Shown here: piece after piece, positions 53,692 to 62,646 of the stretch | How the letters are laid out: each line of letters starts with the position of its first letter | How positions within the stretch are numbered: position 1 is the first letter of the stretch | Assembly (NCBI RefSeq): GCF_002220365.1 | Contig: NZ_MTHB01000165.1 | Span: 62,001-126,000, forward strand | Reading direction: 5' to 3' | Length of the DNA stretch: 64,000 nucleotides | DNA from: Caballeronia sordidicola | GTDB lineage: Bacteria > Pseudomonadota > Gammaproteobacteria > Burkholderiales > Burkholderiaceae | Notes under the pieces: model-generated | The model's database searches: none | What the model saw: the letters and a program-made list of their open reading frames with translations, nothing else | Told to the model about the DNA's origin: nothing | Translations under genes and position numbers: made by a program

Positions 53692-55559
53692 GATGCTTTG
53701 ATCTCCACCTCGGCGATCCGTTTTTGAATCCCATGGTCGGCTCCGATTTTCGAAAGAAGCCTCTCGATATGCTGTGGGAATCGGCGGCTCTGGTCAGCCA
53801 ATGTTGAAATCGTTCTGGCCAAAGGTTTGGCTAGACGAGTTTTTGATCCTTTCATGGCGTCCGCAGCGGCCCTAAGACGACCGCCCTCGCTCTTGTAGTC
53901 GCGGCTGCCCTTGTTCTTCCCGAGCGACAATCCATCATGGTTTTCGATATACCAGTCCAAGAACTTTTCGTGGCCGGAGGCTTCGTCCAGCGCAGTCTCT
54001 ATTTCGGTGAGATAGCCGTCTGCCAGCAGTTGCGTTTCAAAATTTTTTCCGTTCGCGATTGCGACGACATTTGGGGATGCCGCAATGGGCGGACGTCCGG
54101 CCTTGTTCAATGCGGCTTCGAGATCGGTGATAGGTTTCTGCTCACCATCGGCCATCACATACCACGGGATATCAAGGCTCTTCGCAAGCCATATGAACGG
54201 AAAATAGTCAGTGCCGTTCACCCGGACGAAACTGAATCCTAGCTCATGGATGGAGGCGCCCCAATACTCTTCCGCCCACACCGGGAGCGCCTGTTCTTCC
54301 GTTTGTCCCTCAAATAACACAACCGCCCTCGCGAACAGAATGTCGCCTCGCGACTCGATCACCGTCTCTTGTAATTTCCGGACATCGTCTGCCTTCGTAA
54401 GCTCGGACAAGTTGAGCTTTGTCGCGCTCGTGTCCCCGCCCTTTTTGATAAAGAGCCTCAGGTCCTCCAACTGCGCCTGACCCGCGAAATACGGCGAATG
54501 GGTGCTGACGACCCGCTGCCCCTTGATCTTCCGAATGTGGGCGAACAGCGAACGTTGCGCCTGCGGATGAAGGTGCGATTCGGGCTCTTCCAGCGCGAGA
54601 ACCGAATGCAGCTTGTCGCCGTTTGCCGTCGCAACGTCGCCTCGCCATGCGGTGAAGGCCCGGAACACCAGCAGCGAGGCCAAACTCCTCGTCCCCATTC
54701 CATGGCGCGACAGCGGAAACGACTGCGCGCCGGCGGTGGAAAACGATACGTCGACGCCTTTCGACAGGTCTCGAAGCTTTCGCGCGACAGGCGCGATGTC
54801 GATGCCGGCACTGTCGGCGGACACCACCGATTGAAGGTCCGCCAGGTTCGTTTTCAATCGTTGCAGCATTTCGCTCTTGTCGACGATCTGCTGATTGATC
54901 CCGGAGAGTTCCGCCTCCAACGCTGCCACGTCTTCGCCGGACAGGCCCAAATCCTCCGTCATTCGGCGCCAGAAAGACCCTTGACGACGCAAATCGTCCT
55001 CCAAATCTCGCTTGGCGTCGATGTAGTGCAGCGCGACCGGCTCAAGCTGGGCCGCCGTGAGCAGCTTGTCCTGCGTCGGCGTGCCCAACCAATCCGCAAA
55101 AGGCCGCCACTCTCGGAGGAACCGTCTCTCAACGACGTAATCGGCCTTCTCCACGCGCCAACCCAGCGTCGTGCGGAACACCATGAACTCGTCGAATTCT
55201 TGATCGTCGATGACGATGCCGGCCCCCCAGAGCGCCGTCCAAAAACTGCCCTCAGGAAACCTATCGGCAAATTCACCGTTCTCGCCGATCGGCCGAATCC
55301 GAACGTCCACGACAACCTGCCGCTCCTTCGGCGGCATCGCCTCGCCGTGCGCGAGGCGGATATCGTCTTGGCCTAGAATTTTGCGCCCGGAGCCAACCGC
55401 TGCAAACATGGCATCCAAGAAACTGGTCTTCCCCGCATTGTTTGCCCCGATCAACACCGTCAGGTCGCCCAACTCCACCTCAATGTTGGCCAATGACCGA
55501 AAATTGCTGATTCTGACGTCGGTTAAGGCTATGCCGCTATCGGCCGCGTATGTTGGCAT
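53688..55559 (-). CDS. gajA: OLD-family ATPase/TOPRIM nuclease, GajA-type
   Basis: The 623-residue product has an SMC-like ATPase split around a dimerization region: Walker A GANNAGKT (38-45), a signature-like RHGMGTRSLASLL, Walker B LALEEPESHLHP (321-332) and STHSP (352-356). A C-terminal TOPRIM domain follows, with LFEGQTEEQAL (Glu417) and MADGEQK (Asp471), where metal-binding acids are expected. GajA cuts phage DNA in Gabija defence when nucleotides are depleted. GGGGAG lies six bases before the ATG at 55559; the frame runs upstream to 55649. It is the first gene of the pair. Confidence 0.82.
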   Translation of the reverse strand: MPTYAADSGIALTDVRISNFRSLANIEVELGDLTVLIGANNAGKTSFLDAMFAAVGSGRKILGQDDIRLAHGEAMPPKERQVVVDVRIRPIGENGEFADRFPEGSFWTALWGAGIVIDDQEFDEFMVFRTTLGWRVEKADYVVERRFLREWRPFADWLGTPTQDKLLTAAQLEPVALHYIDAKRDLEDDLRRQGSFWRRMTEDLGLSGEDVAALEAELSGINQQIVDKSEMLQRLKTNLADLQSVVSADSAGIDIAPVARKLRDLSKGVDVSFSTAGAQSFPLSRHGMGTRSLASLLVFRAFTAWRGDVATANGDKLHSVLALEEPESHLHPQAQRSLFAHIRKIKGQRVVSTHSPYFAGQAQLEDLRLFIKKGGDTSATKLNLSELTKADDVRKLQETVIESRGDILFARAVVLFEGQTEEQALPVWAEEYWGASIHELGFSFVRVNGTDYFPFIWLAKSLDIPWYVMADGEQKPITDLEAALNKAGRPPIAASPNVVAIANGKNFETQLLADGYLTEIETALDEASGHEKFLDWYIENHDGLSLGKNKGSRDYKSEGGRLRAAADAMKGSKTRLAKPLARTISTLADQSRRFPQHIERLLSKIGADHGIQKRIAEVEIKAS

Positions 55560-55916
55560 CGGTTCTCCCCGGAAGGGTATAGATTTTATGCGCGAGCGCG
55601 GACGCTTTCGGCGAATGAAACGCGGCAGCGCTTCGCTTGACGGCCGCAATACGAGGGGCGCCCCGAAAACTATGCGGGCGCGCCGCTCCGCCCACTGTTC
55701 TGGGGGGCATTATCACTCGGTTTTTGGGATAACCCGCCGATGGAGTGCCTCATTTGAGCGCCGTGCGGTTGCTGGCCAGCTCTCCGACTTGGCGTTTTTC
55801 AGTCCGCTCGTAGAAGAACGGCCGCTTGCTATTTATTCGCAGGTCGCTCATATTAATTGCTGGCGCCAGCCGTCCCCCGATGGGAGCCCCGGCACCCAAG
55901 GGCTGCGAGTGATCGC

Positions 55917-56204
55917 ATGAAAACCGGCATATTGGCCCCTATGGACGCCGCTTTCGGGTTGCTCGACGAAACAACCGGCCAACCCGTCCCAACCACCGTT
56001 ACACCGTTCACGCGTCCGACGGAGCGGGGATCTCGGACAACACCGACGCACAGGGCTAAACGCAAAGCCACGAAGCGCACTCGCCTGCCTCTTTGCGGTT
56101 CTCGTCGCATTCGACGCATGTCGGAAACGCCTACGGCACCGGAGCAGGCTCGGGCCGGCAACCACATCAGGCTGACAGACGACAAGCTTGCCCGGCGTTC
56201 TTGA
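55917..56204 (+). CDS. Possible small basic protein (weakly supported)
   Basis: A 95-residue open frame begins at ATG 55917 and ends 17 bases before a strong terminator at 56222-56246, which is the main reason to list it. The product would be basic, Arg/Thr/Pro-rich, with no recognisable domain and no clear ribosome binding site. The surrounding gap 55560-56268 contains nothing else I can support apart from the likely gajA promoter region. Confidence 0.3.
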   Translation: MKTGILAPMDAAFGLLDETTGQPVPTTVTPFTRPTERGSRTTPTHRAKRKATKRTRLPLCGSRRIRRMSETPTAPEQARAGNHIRLTDDKLARRS

Positions 56205-56221
56205 GACTCAAAGTTGATATG

Positions 56222-56246
56222 AAAAAAGGCCCTGCGGGCCTTTTTT
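56222..56246. terminator. Bidirectional rho-independent terminator
   Basis: AAAAAAGGCCC (56222-56232) pairs with GGGCCTTTTTT (56236-56246) with a three-base loop. It separates the three unknown genes upstream on the minus strand from the gajAB pair. Confidence 0.92.
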
Positions 56247-56268
56247 CGAGTAGGAGGGCGGACAGCGA

Positions 56269-56517
56269 TTACGAGTCAATCTCGGCAAATCGCTTTCCGC
56301 TTTTCGACAGCGCGTCGATCGCCTTCTGCTGATCCGCAGCCGACAGCTTGCGTGGCCTGAAAACTGGGGCGCTTGGCCGCCTCACGATCCGTTCGCCTCG
56401 AGCTTGCTGAGGGGATCGCACAACAACCGTTGGTTCATTCCCGCTCCAAACACTCGCTGCCGCTTTCAGAGCCGCCGAAAGTTTGCCGAAGCTCCTGGGT
56501 TTGAAATGGATAATCAT
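56269..56517 (-). CDS. Small basic hypothetical protein
   Basis: The 82-residue product is basic (RSFGKLSAALKAAASVW near the start, RRPSAPVFRPRKLS in the middle) and ends with a helix. A GGAGG site six bases before the ATG lies inside the end of the upstream gene, whose stop is one base away, so the two are coupled. By size and coupling it could be a partner or antitoxin-like protein for the gene above. No family is recognised. Confidence 0.65.
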   Translation of the reverse strand: MIIHFKPRSFGKLSAALKAAASVWSGNEPTVVVRSPQQARGERIVRRPSAPVFRPRKLSAADQQKAIDALSKSGKRFAEIDS

Positions 56518-56518
56518 C

Positions 56519-57301
56519 TCAGACCTCCGCAAGATACCTGTTAAGCCACTCTTTTGCTTCCGGGTGGACAAGGCTAAATTCCATATACCAGCCGTCGCCC
56601 ACCGTAAGCCAAAAATCTTTTCCACCTTCCACCAACGCTAGCACATTCTGGACCGTCTCGCAATCCCTCAGTTTTTTCGGATATTTCTCAAAATAAGGAA
56701 GCATCTCACGGGTCTTTTCGTGGAGATCCATGTCGAAACCCATTTTGGGCCAGACGTTAAACCCAATCCACCGGTCTTGCGCGGCGCCCTCAGCCGTCCG
56801 CTCACGATCGCCCCAAGACCGTCCCCCGGCTGCCATCAAACGCAGGCGATCAAACGTCGGGCCGGAAGATATTTTGCCGATAGTATCGACCATCGATCGA
56901 ACCATGAGCGCGCCGACCCCGGAAAAACCGAAATTCTTGTTGAAGTCTATAAGCTTTATGTATAAAGCTAGCGAATCTTCCGAGCTTCGGTAAACCACGA
57001 TCTCGTTTTTCTTGGAAATATAGGCCGGATTCTTTACTGTTAACACTAGGCCCGCCGGCACCTGTTCGATTTTGGCCGGAGGATCGTCATAACCAGGCTC
57101 GTCTTCTGTTGGGCCTTTGGTCGAGACGGTAACGACCGACCCTTCTGGCGCCCCCGCCAAGCCAATCAGCTCAGCGTCCTCAAAAGAGTATCCAATAAAG
57201 TCGGCGATGTCCTGCGGCTGAAGGCCATCGGCGAACAATATGGTCGACGTTAGAGGGTTGAAGTAAGCACGCTGCCGAGTTGATATTAGTGCGGGGTTCA
57301 T
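56519..57301 (-). CDS. Hypothetical protein, perhaps GNAT-like
   Basis: The 260-residue product starts at ATG 57301 (a TTG at 57322 is in frame). Its second half has LIDFNKNFGFSGVGALMV, FDRLRLMAAGGRSW and RWIGFNVWPKMGFDMDL, a run that recalls the 'WPxxGFD' strand of some GNAT-like acetyltransferases, but the CoA-binding loop is not clear to me. Translation is coupled to the 82-residue gene. It lies between a restriction-modification locus and Gabija, so it may be a defence component. The function is unknown. Confidence 0.6.
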   Translation of the reverse strand: MNPALISTRQRAYFNPLTSTILFADGLQPQDIADFIGYSFEDAELIGLAGAPEGSVVTVSTKGPTEDEPGYDDPPAKIEQVPAGLVLTVKNPAYISKKNEIVVYRSSEDSLALYIKLIDFNKNFGFSGVGALMVRSMVDTIGKISSGPTFDRLRLMAAGGRSWGDRERTAEGAAQDRWIGFNVWPKMGFDMDLHEKTREMLPYFEKYPKKLRDCETVQNVLALVEGGKDFWLTVGDGWYMEFSLVHPEAKEWLNRYLAEV

Positions 57302-57414
57302 GGACGCAAAGCGGCTAAGCAAATGTTAGGTTAGATTCCAGGCCCATCAAAACATAATGGACACGCATTTTAACTCGCCCACCACGGTCCGTTCTTGCCA
57401 ACTATCCAAGATAA

Positions 57415-58140
57415 TCAAGCCTGCGGCCCTGATCGACGGAATTTCGACATAGCTTCATCCGGATTAACAATGGCATCTTGGATTCGAGAAAGTTCGCTAA
57501 GGACAACGTCACTGGTGAGCTTTTCAACCCGATGGCTCAATACCTCGAACTGCTGCATGAGCAGACGCCCCTCTGATGGGGTCTTGACACCCTGAGCGCT
57601 AAGAACCACCTTGCGCGTCTCGTCCAAGAAGTCGCACAAAATTCCGCCTTGAGCGGGCGAATTTGTGCGAAGGATCAGGCGAAGATGACTCGATCGCTGG
57701 CCATTTTCCGTCTCTCGTTCGCTGTTCCCTTTCGCAAATCCCCTTCTCAGCTCATCAAGCTTTCTGTCGCGCTCTTCGATTGGGATGATTTGATCATTGA
57801 AGATTTCACTATGCGTTCGTCGCACGGCATCCCATTTCCAAATAATGGTTTTGGACTGAGAGAGATGAATCGCCATCTCGGCGTTTAAGTCATCAATCCA
57901 TTTGGGGCGCTTGTCCACAAGCAACGATGCCGCAGCCCGCGCGTTGGCAGTCCGCTGCTCGGTCAAGACTTCCTGCGAATGTTTGAGATTGGCCCTGGCA
58001 ATCTTAAGCATGCGGCTTTGCGTAAAGATCGCGACGCACGCGGCAATCATCGCTGCTGCCAAACCGGCCAAGGCTGCGATGGCCGGCCCCGGGTTTTTTA
58101 GCACAACCGCCGTTATTTGCGACCACACTCTGCCTCCCAC
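57415..58140 (-). CDS. Membrane-anchored coiled-coil protein
   Basis: The 241-residue product has one N-terminal membrane segment (about 18-42) and a long helical cytosolic body rich in Glu, Arg and Lys, partly coiled coil. It has no recognisable catalytic motif. It lies 113 bases upstream of the 260-residue gene on the same strand. The 287 bases between it and the specificity-subunit gene hold a strong hairpin, so it is probably a separate unit from the restriction genes. GC content is lower here than in the core chromosome. Confidence 0.6.
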   Translation of the reverse strand: MGGRVWSQITAVVLKNPGPAIAALAGLAAAMIAACVAIFTQSRMLKIARANLKHSQEVLTEQRTANARAAASLLVDKRPKWIDDLNAEMAIHLSQSKTIIWKWDAVRRTHSEIFNDQIIPIEERDRKLDELRRGFAKGNSERETENGQRSSHLRLILRTNSPAQGGILCDFLDETRKVVLSAQGVKTPSEGRLLMQQFEVLSHRVEKLTSDVVLSELSRIQDAIVNPDEAMSKFRRSGPQA

Positions 58141-58312
58141 ATTCGCACTTTAATCCGTGAAGCGCCCTAGCTGGGCGGCAGGCGACTATATCGCACCCAC
58201 CCACAAAAGTGCGGATCATCTCTTGTTATCCAAGCGGCGCCCCTCAGGGCAGCGCGGTCGACCCCATCGGGGGGCAATCTCTGCCGGCGGCCTGTCTAGC
58301 AAGCAACGCAAA

Positions 58313-58341
58313 CGCCACTGCGCCAATCCGGCGCAGTGGCG
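58313..58341 (-). terminator. 12-bp perfect hairpin, likely terminator after the specificity gene
   Basis: CGCCACTGCGCC (58313-58324) pairs perfectly with GGCGCAGTGGCG (58330-58341) around a five-base loop. Read on the minus strand it is followed by a moderately T-rich stretch (GTTTGCGTTGC), so it is probably the end of the restriction operon. Confidence 0.65.
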
Positions 58342-58427
58342 ACCATTTTGACGTTGAACTCCCTCTCCGCTTTAATTCGAGAGCCGGCGTGCATCCCGCG
58401 GTCGCAGGCCGTGGGCGTTACTTTGGC

Positions 58428-59924
58428 TTAATACGCATCAATTTTCACGCTTTGCCCGTGAATGATGGCGTGTTGAATGTCTGCCATGCTGGCACGAAGC
58501 TTTTGCAGATCCGTATCAAGCTCCCAGATGCCCAAATTCGAGTTTCTTTCCGCGTGCGCCTCGACAAGCTGATCCGCTCGCAGACCCGTTGCGATGTCGA
58601 CCGCTGGACAGTGGTAGAGACGAGCAATCTTTTCTCGCATGGTTCTTGGAAATTTCGGGATGAGCACAAACTCGAAATATTCCGGCGAGAAGTGCCCTCC
58701 GCTTCCTCCGACTGCCATCAAATCTATAAGGCCTTGCGATCTATACCAGTTAAAAATGCAACGGAAATAGATTGATTCGACGATATCTTCGTCTTCTCGG
58801 CGCAAATAAAGGCCGTGGGCATTAGTCGTGGCAAACTCGGGGGCATCAATCAGAACGATTGAGCGCCCCTTTTGAAACCCGGCCTCCCCGATGAGAACAT
58901 CCCCCTTGCGCAGCAACGCCAATTTTTTCTTGGTCCCGAGCCATGCGATCCTCGACATCGTCCCCCATTCCGAGATGTTCGCGGGGATCAACAGTGTGTA
59001 GAAACCCGGCCTCTGGACATCGGAATCCAACCGAGTCCCCAAAAGTTTGATTTCCAGGCTCGGCCCCGGCGTGACCGTGAAGCCGGCGGAGCTTGGCGTC
59101 TCATACCCCTTCGTGTAATTCAATACTGGCCATATCTTTTCCTTGTAATCCGAGCTGTAAATTGCAGCATCCAGCCGCCCTAAAACTCGGATGTCGTGCG
59201 ACGATGGCTCCGAATATACGAACGTCTCGGGCGATTGCTTACTCGCCATTTCTTTCTCTATGGTGTCGTCGATTTCCTGATTGCGCCGTCGAATCGCCAG
59301 TTCTTTTTCAATGATTGCGCGACTCAGCGCGCTCACGTAGCGGATAACGTTCTCCGCATCGGGCTGCGCCGGGAAGGGTATCTTGCAATTGAGCCAAAGA
59401 GTTTTTGCGTGTGCGATCGTTGCGCCGCGCGGAACCATGCTGAAAAGTTGAGTTTTGAGAATTGGATGCTTCAGAAACGCAAAAAGATAGTGGCGATCAA
59501 CATCTGCTCGCGGAATCAAGCGCACGATGCCGCCGCTGATCGAATGGTTCGGCATATCTTCGGTGACGATCGAGCAGGCGCCCACGTTTGAGTCCTTCGC
59601 CAACAAGATATCACCCTTCTTAAGAACCACGTCAGGCAAAGCACGGGGGTTCAATGGGACGAAAGATCCGCCTTTCGGAGAAAGCAAACAGGTGTGGTCT
59701 TGCAGTGCTTTGGTCCGGATAAGATAGGCCGGGGAGACGCGCATGTATGATACAGATCCTGGGTCTGACCCAATCTGATAGCCATCGATGAGCTCGCTCA
59801 CCAATCTGCAATTGGGATTTGGCATCTCCACCGTTTGATACATTCCAGCGGAGAATGACCAATTGTTCGCAGCCATGGCTCCTGACTGTATCGTCGCAGG
59901 AACGACCAAAAGGTCTTCGCTCAT
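58428..59924 (-). CDS. hsdS: Restriction-modification specificity subunit (HsdS-like)
   Basis: The 498-residue product has two target-recognition halves, each followed by a helical spacer. The first half ends with RAIIEKELAIRRRNQEIDDTIEKEM, a typical conserved helix (cited in part); the second ends near the C-terminus with a similar helical run. HsdS-type proteins choose the DNA target for methylation and cutting. The start at 59924 overlaps the methylase stop by four bases and has a run of G just upstream as a binding site. With the fused nuclease-methylase it likely forms one enzyme. Confidence 0.85.
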   Translation of the reverse strand: MSEDLLVVPATIQSGAMAANNWSFSAGMYQTVEMPNPNCRLVSELIDGYQIGSDPGSVSYMRVSPAYLIRTKALQDHTCLLSPKGGSFVPLNPRALPDVVLKKGDILLAKDSNVGACSIVTEDMPNHSISGGIVRLIPRADVDRHYLFAFLKHPILKTQLFSMVPRGATIAHAKTLWLNCKIPFPAQPDAENVIRYVSALSRAIIEKELAIRRRNQEIDDTIEKEMASKQSPETFVYSEPSSHDIRVLGRLDAAIYSSDYKEKIWPVLNYTKGYETPSSAGFTVTPGPSLEIKLLGTRLDSDVQRPGFYTLLIPANISEWGTMSRIAWLGTKKKLALLRKGDVLIGEAGFQKGRSIVLIDAPEFATTNAHGLYLRREDEDIVESIYFRCIFNWYRSQGLIDLMAVGGSGGHFSPEYFEFVLIPKFPRTMREKIARLYHCPAVDIATGLRADQLVEAHAERNSNLGIWELDTDLQKLRASMADIQHAIIHGQSVKIDAY

Positions 59925-62182
59925 TTCCCCCCCTTTGCCGCGCCCTGCTTCTTCCCTTCGCTCACGAAAAGCTTTCCAACCATCTCCTCCTGGCCCAGCG
60001 CCCAACCCTGAAAATCGGCCACCGTCTGAGTGAACTCCTCGTCCAATACGGGGCGCCCATCGCGATCGACCATGATTTCGAAAGACTCTTCATCTATTTT
60101 GTAGATCGGATTGAAAAAAACGTTGCGCTTGCTCGTCCGACGCTCATAACCGACCTGTTTGATATCCCTCACAAACACGCTGTATCCGGCTTCATTGAGC
60201 TTTTTCAATGCCGCTTTTTTGGGTTTGTAGGCAATGATGATGCTTGTGTTGACGCCAGTCTCCGCGAACACATTGGAAGGTAGATCAAACAATGCGACGA
60301 TTCGCATTTTGCTCATCAGCCAATGCCGTATTTGCGCATATTTGTTGATCGAAGCAATTGAATTCGATAACACTATCCCGAGCCGGCCGTCGTCTTTCAA
60401 TATGCGATACGCGTTTTCAAGAAAGACCACCCCGAGATCAAGCGCGTCGCCTGGTTTCGCGGATGTCTTTTTCTGCTGGCCCTCCGCGTCCTCGGGTCCC
60501 GCCTTGCGCTCTCGAGCCATCCCCCAGGTTTCGTAGAGCTCGATCACCCTTTTGTCGAATTCGGTTTTTGGACGATACGCTCGGTCGTCGCCAAAAGGCG
60601 GATTGGTCAGCACAACGTCGAACTTGACCAACTCGGTTCCGTCGCTCCACTCGTCCCATTTGCCGCCTTTGTGCATGCCTGGGTCAAGTTCGACGAGCTC
60701 CGCTGCCCCGCTCCCTTCGGCGGGCAGCGCAACTTTTGAGAGAATCGAGCCTTTATCTGAGCGTTCGAACAGCTTGGCCTCTCCGTCCCCATTCAAAAGC
60801 ATGTTCAAGGTCGCCAAGCTGATCATGTTCGCATCCAGGTCGACGCCGTATATATTGGCGTCGTCCAATCCCCACCCCGGCGCTTTCTCTCTTGAATGCA
60901 CGAATGCTAATGACAAAAAATCGCCAATGCCACAACATGGGTCGATGACTTTGTCGGCGCTGCGTGGATTCACTAACTTTACGATGAAATCGATAACGGG
61001 AATGGGCGTCAAGAATTGAGCCGCATCGTCTCGCTTGAATGAATTGGCAAAATTATAAAAGACAAGCTGATAAAGATCACTCTTGGCTGACTTGACGAAG
61101 GAGTAGTCTTGGAACGCCTCGCATATCGCGACGGCCGCCCGAACGTGGTTGGCGTCCTTCCAGTTCAGCTCTTCTTGCTTCAATATTTTGCGATAGTCCA
61201 CCGCCGCAGCGTCGCGCAATGCCTTGATCCGTTTGATGAATTCCTGGATCGGCTTCTCCGACAGTTTCGCGAAGCTTCGTTCATCGGGCGAGACATAGAA
61301 ATCAAGATTGCGTTGCGGGAAATGCGCATTCCTCTTTTCATCAAAAATCTTCAGAGCGAATACTTGGATGAGTATCGAATACCCTCGTTGATTGACAAGG
61401 CCGCCGCGGTCTAAAGCCCGAAGAACTTCGGAGAATGCCAACTGGATCTGCGCTGAGGCGATGGAAGTCACCAGCGAAAGTTGAGCTAACGACCTCGCTG
61501 AGCGATCATATTCTGCGGGGCGATTAACGGTCTCTTTTAGCTCATCAAAAGAGGGCAGGTAGACGTAAGGATCGGGCAGATGCAACGAAAGATCGCCGAT
61601 CGCGCTTGCGTCTCCCTTCTGATTCTTTGATTCATCGTAGCGGATGTAGCGTCCGTTCCGGCGCTGGAATATAAAAAGCCGCGAGAAATCGTAATAAATG
61701 CCGAGAACATTGGATTCGCCGGGTTCCTTTTCGCGCATGGCAGGCTTGATCTGCCCCACGAACACCTTGTCCACATCCTTGTCGTTTTTCTTGAACTCGA
61801 CAATCGCGAGAAGATGATCGCTCAACCATTCAATATGTCGAGCGTCGCGGCTTTTCCAAAAGGAGCTGTAATGCTCGACCCACTCCGGGCTATCGAAGAT
61901 CGCGGCATCGATTTTCAGTGGGTGCGACCCGGCGCTCCCTTTGGGGAACCTAATTTCCACTCCAATGTAGTCTTTGGAATACAGCCCGCTGAAAACCATT
62001 GAGTTGACAAACTGCCATTTGAAATACTCTTCGATGGGCTCGCCAGCCGCATTGCGTATGCGAGCCGGTTTTGCGCTCTTGCCGTCGACGGGGACGATGC
62101 ATGGCGTTTGGCTCTTGCCCTCGTGGGCGCGGTCGAAATCGGCGCGTGCGTCAGCGAAAGAAGAGTATTCGTGTGAAACCAT
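59921..62182 (-). CDS. Restriction-methylation fusion: PD-(D/E)xK nuclease plus N6-adenine methylase
   Basis: The 753-residue product begins with a nuclease-like domain: EE at 51-52, KID at 90-92 and EFK at 129-131, with QIKPAM after it, matching a PD-(D/E)xK core. A gamma-class N6-adenine methylase domain follows, with AAQFLTPIPV, motif I DPCCGIGDF (about 414-422) and motif IV NPPF (527-530). No separate HsdR motor subunit is present in the window. This is the design of type IIB/IIG enzymes such as BcgI, in which one chain cuts and methylates and a separate chain gives specificity. The ATG at 62182 is preferred to a TTG at 62188. Confidence 0.82.
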   Translation of the reverse strand: MVSHEYSSFADARADFDRAHEGKSQTPCIVPVDGKSAKPARIRNAAGEPIEEYFKWQFVNSMVFSGLYSKDYIGVEIRFPKGSAGSHPLKIDAAIFDSPEWVEHYSSFWKSRDARHIEWLSDHLLAIVEFKKNDKDVDKVFVGQIKPAMREKEPGESNVLGIYYDFSRLFIFQRRNGRYIRYDESKNQKGDASAIGDLSLHLPDPYVYLPSFDELKETVNRPAEYDRSARSLAQLSLVTSIASAQIQLAFSEVLRALDRGGLVNQRGYSILIQVFALKIFDEKRNAHFPQRNLDFYVSPDERSFAKLSEKPIQEFIKRIKALRDAAAVDYRKILKQEELNWKDANHVRAAVAICEAFQDYSFVKSAKSDLYQLVFYNFANSFKRDDAAQFLTPIPVIDFIVKLVNPRSADKVIDPCCGIGDFLSLAFVHSREKAPGWGLDDANIYGVDLDANMISLATLNMLLNGDGEAKLFERSDKGSILSKVALPAEGSGAAELVELDPGMHKGGKWDEWSDGTELVKFDVVLTNPPFGDDRAYRPKTEFDKRVIELYETWGMARERKAGPEDAEGQQKKTSAKPGDALDLGVVFLENAYRILKDDGRLGIVLSNSIASINKYAQIRHWLMSKMRIVALFDLPSNVFAETGVNTSIIIAYKPKKAALKKLNEAGYSVFVRDIKQVGYERRTSKRNVFFNPIYKIDEESFEIMVDRDGRPVLDEEFTQTVADFQGWALGQEEMVGKLFVSEGKKQGAAKGGK

Positions 62183-62478
62183 TGGCAATGTTCTCTGGAA
62201 GTGGGGCGGAGCCGTCCCGCGGGTCAGTCGTGCGATGCAAAGCAGCGAATTTTACGCGCTGCCGCTTGCGCACAGAGCACACCCAGAAATTTTTTACGCT
62301 AAATCGAGGCTGGGGGCGATCGCTCGGGCCTGATGACAGCGCGTGTCCGTGCCCCCGGCTTGCGGAACCACCGCTTCTGGAACCACTGGATATCCATGCC
62401 ATCCACGAGACGGCAGGAGCATCGCGCGATCTGACTTGCGCTTATCCATTGAATCAAGCTGGGCGAAGGAGGTGCGGT

Positions 62479-62646
62479 ATGTCGGAAATATCGGCGCACA
62501 CCGACTTGGAGGAGGATGTTTCCACGGGGGATGCGGAACAACTCAGGGATTTCATCGCCGAGCTTTTAAAACACCTCTACATTCTGCCGAGCAAGCTGGC
62601 CACCCGAAGGGCATACGCGAGTCGCACAGCTCCGCCATCTCGGTAG
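62479..62646 (+). CDS. Small acidic protein with a strong ribosome binding site
   Basis: The 55-residue frame starts at ATG 62479, six bases after AAGGAGG, the best site in this part of the window. The product, MSEISAHTDLEEDVSTG at its start, is acidic and helical at the centre, then basic. It has no recognised domain. It may be a real small gene or the remains of a longer one. It is divergent from the restriction operon. Confidence 0.45.
   Translation: MSEISAHTDLEEDVSTGDAEQLRDFIAELLKHLYILPSKLATRRAYASRTAPPSR

Noticed and set aside
52555..53727. Open frame of 390 codons opposite the helicase
   Set aside because: It is antisense to the GajB-like gene, which has all helicase motifs; nothing supports the opposing frame.
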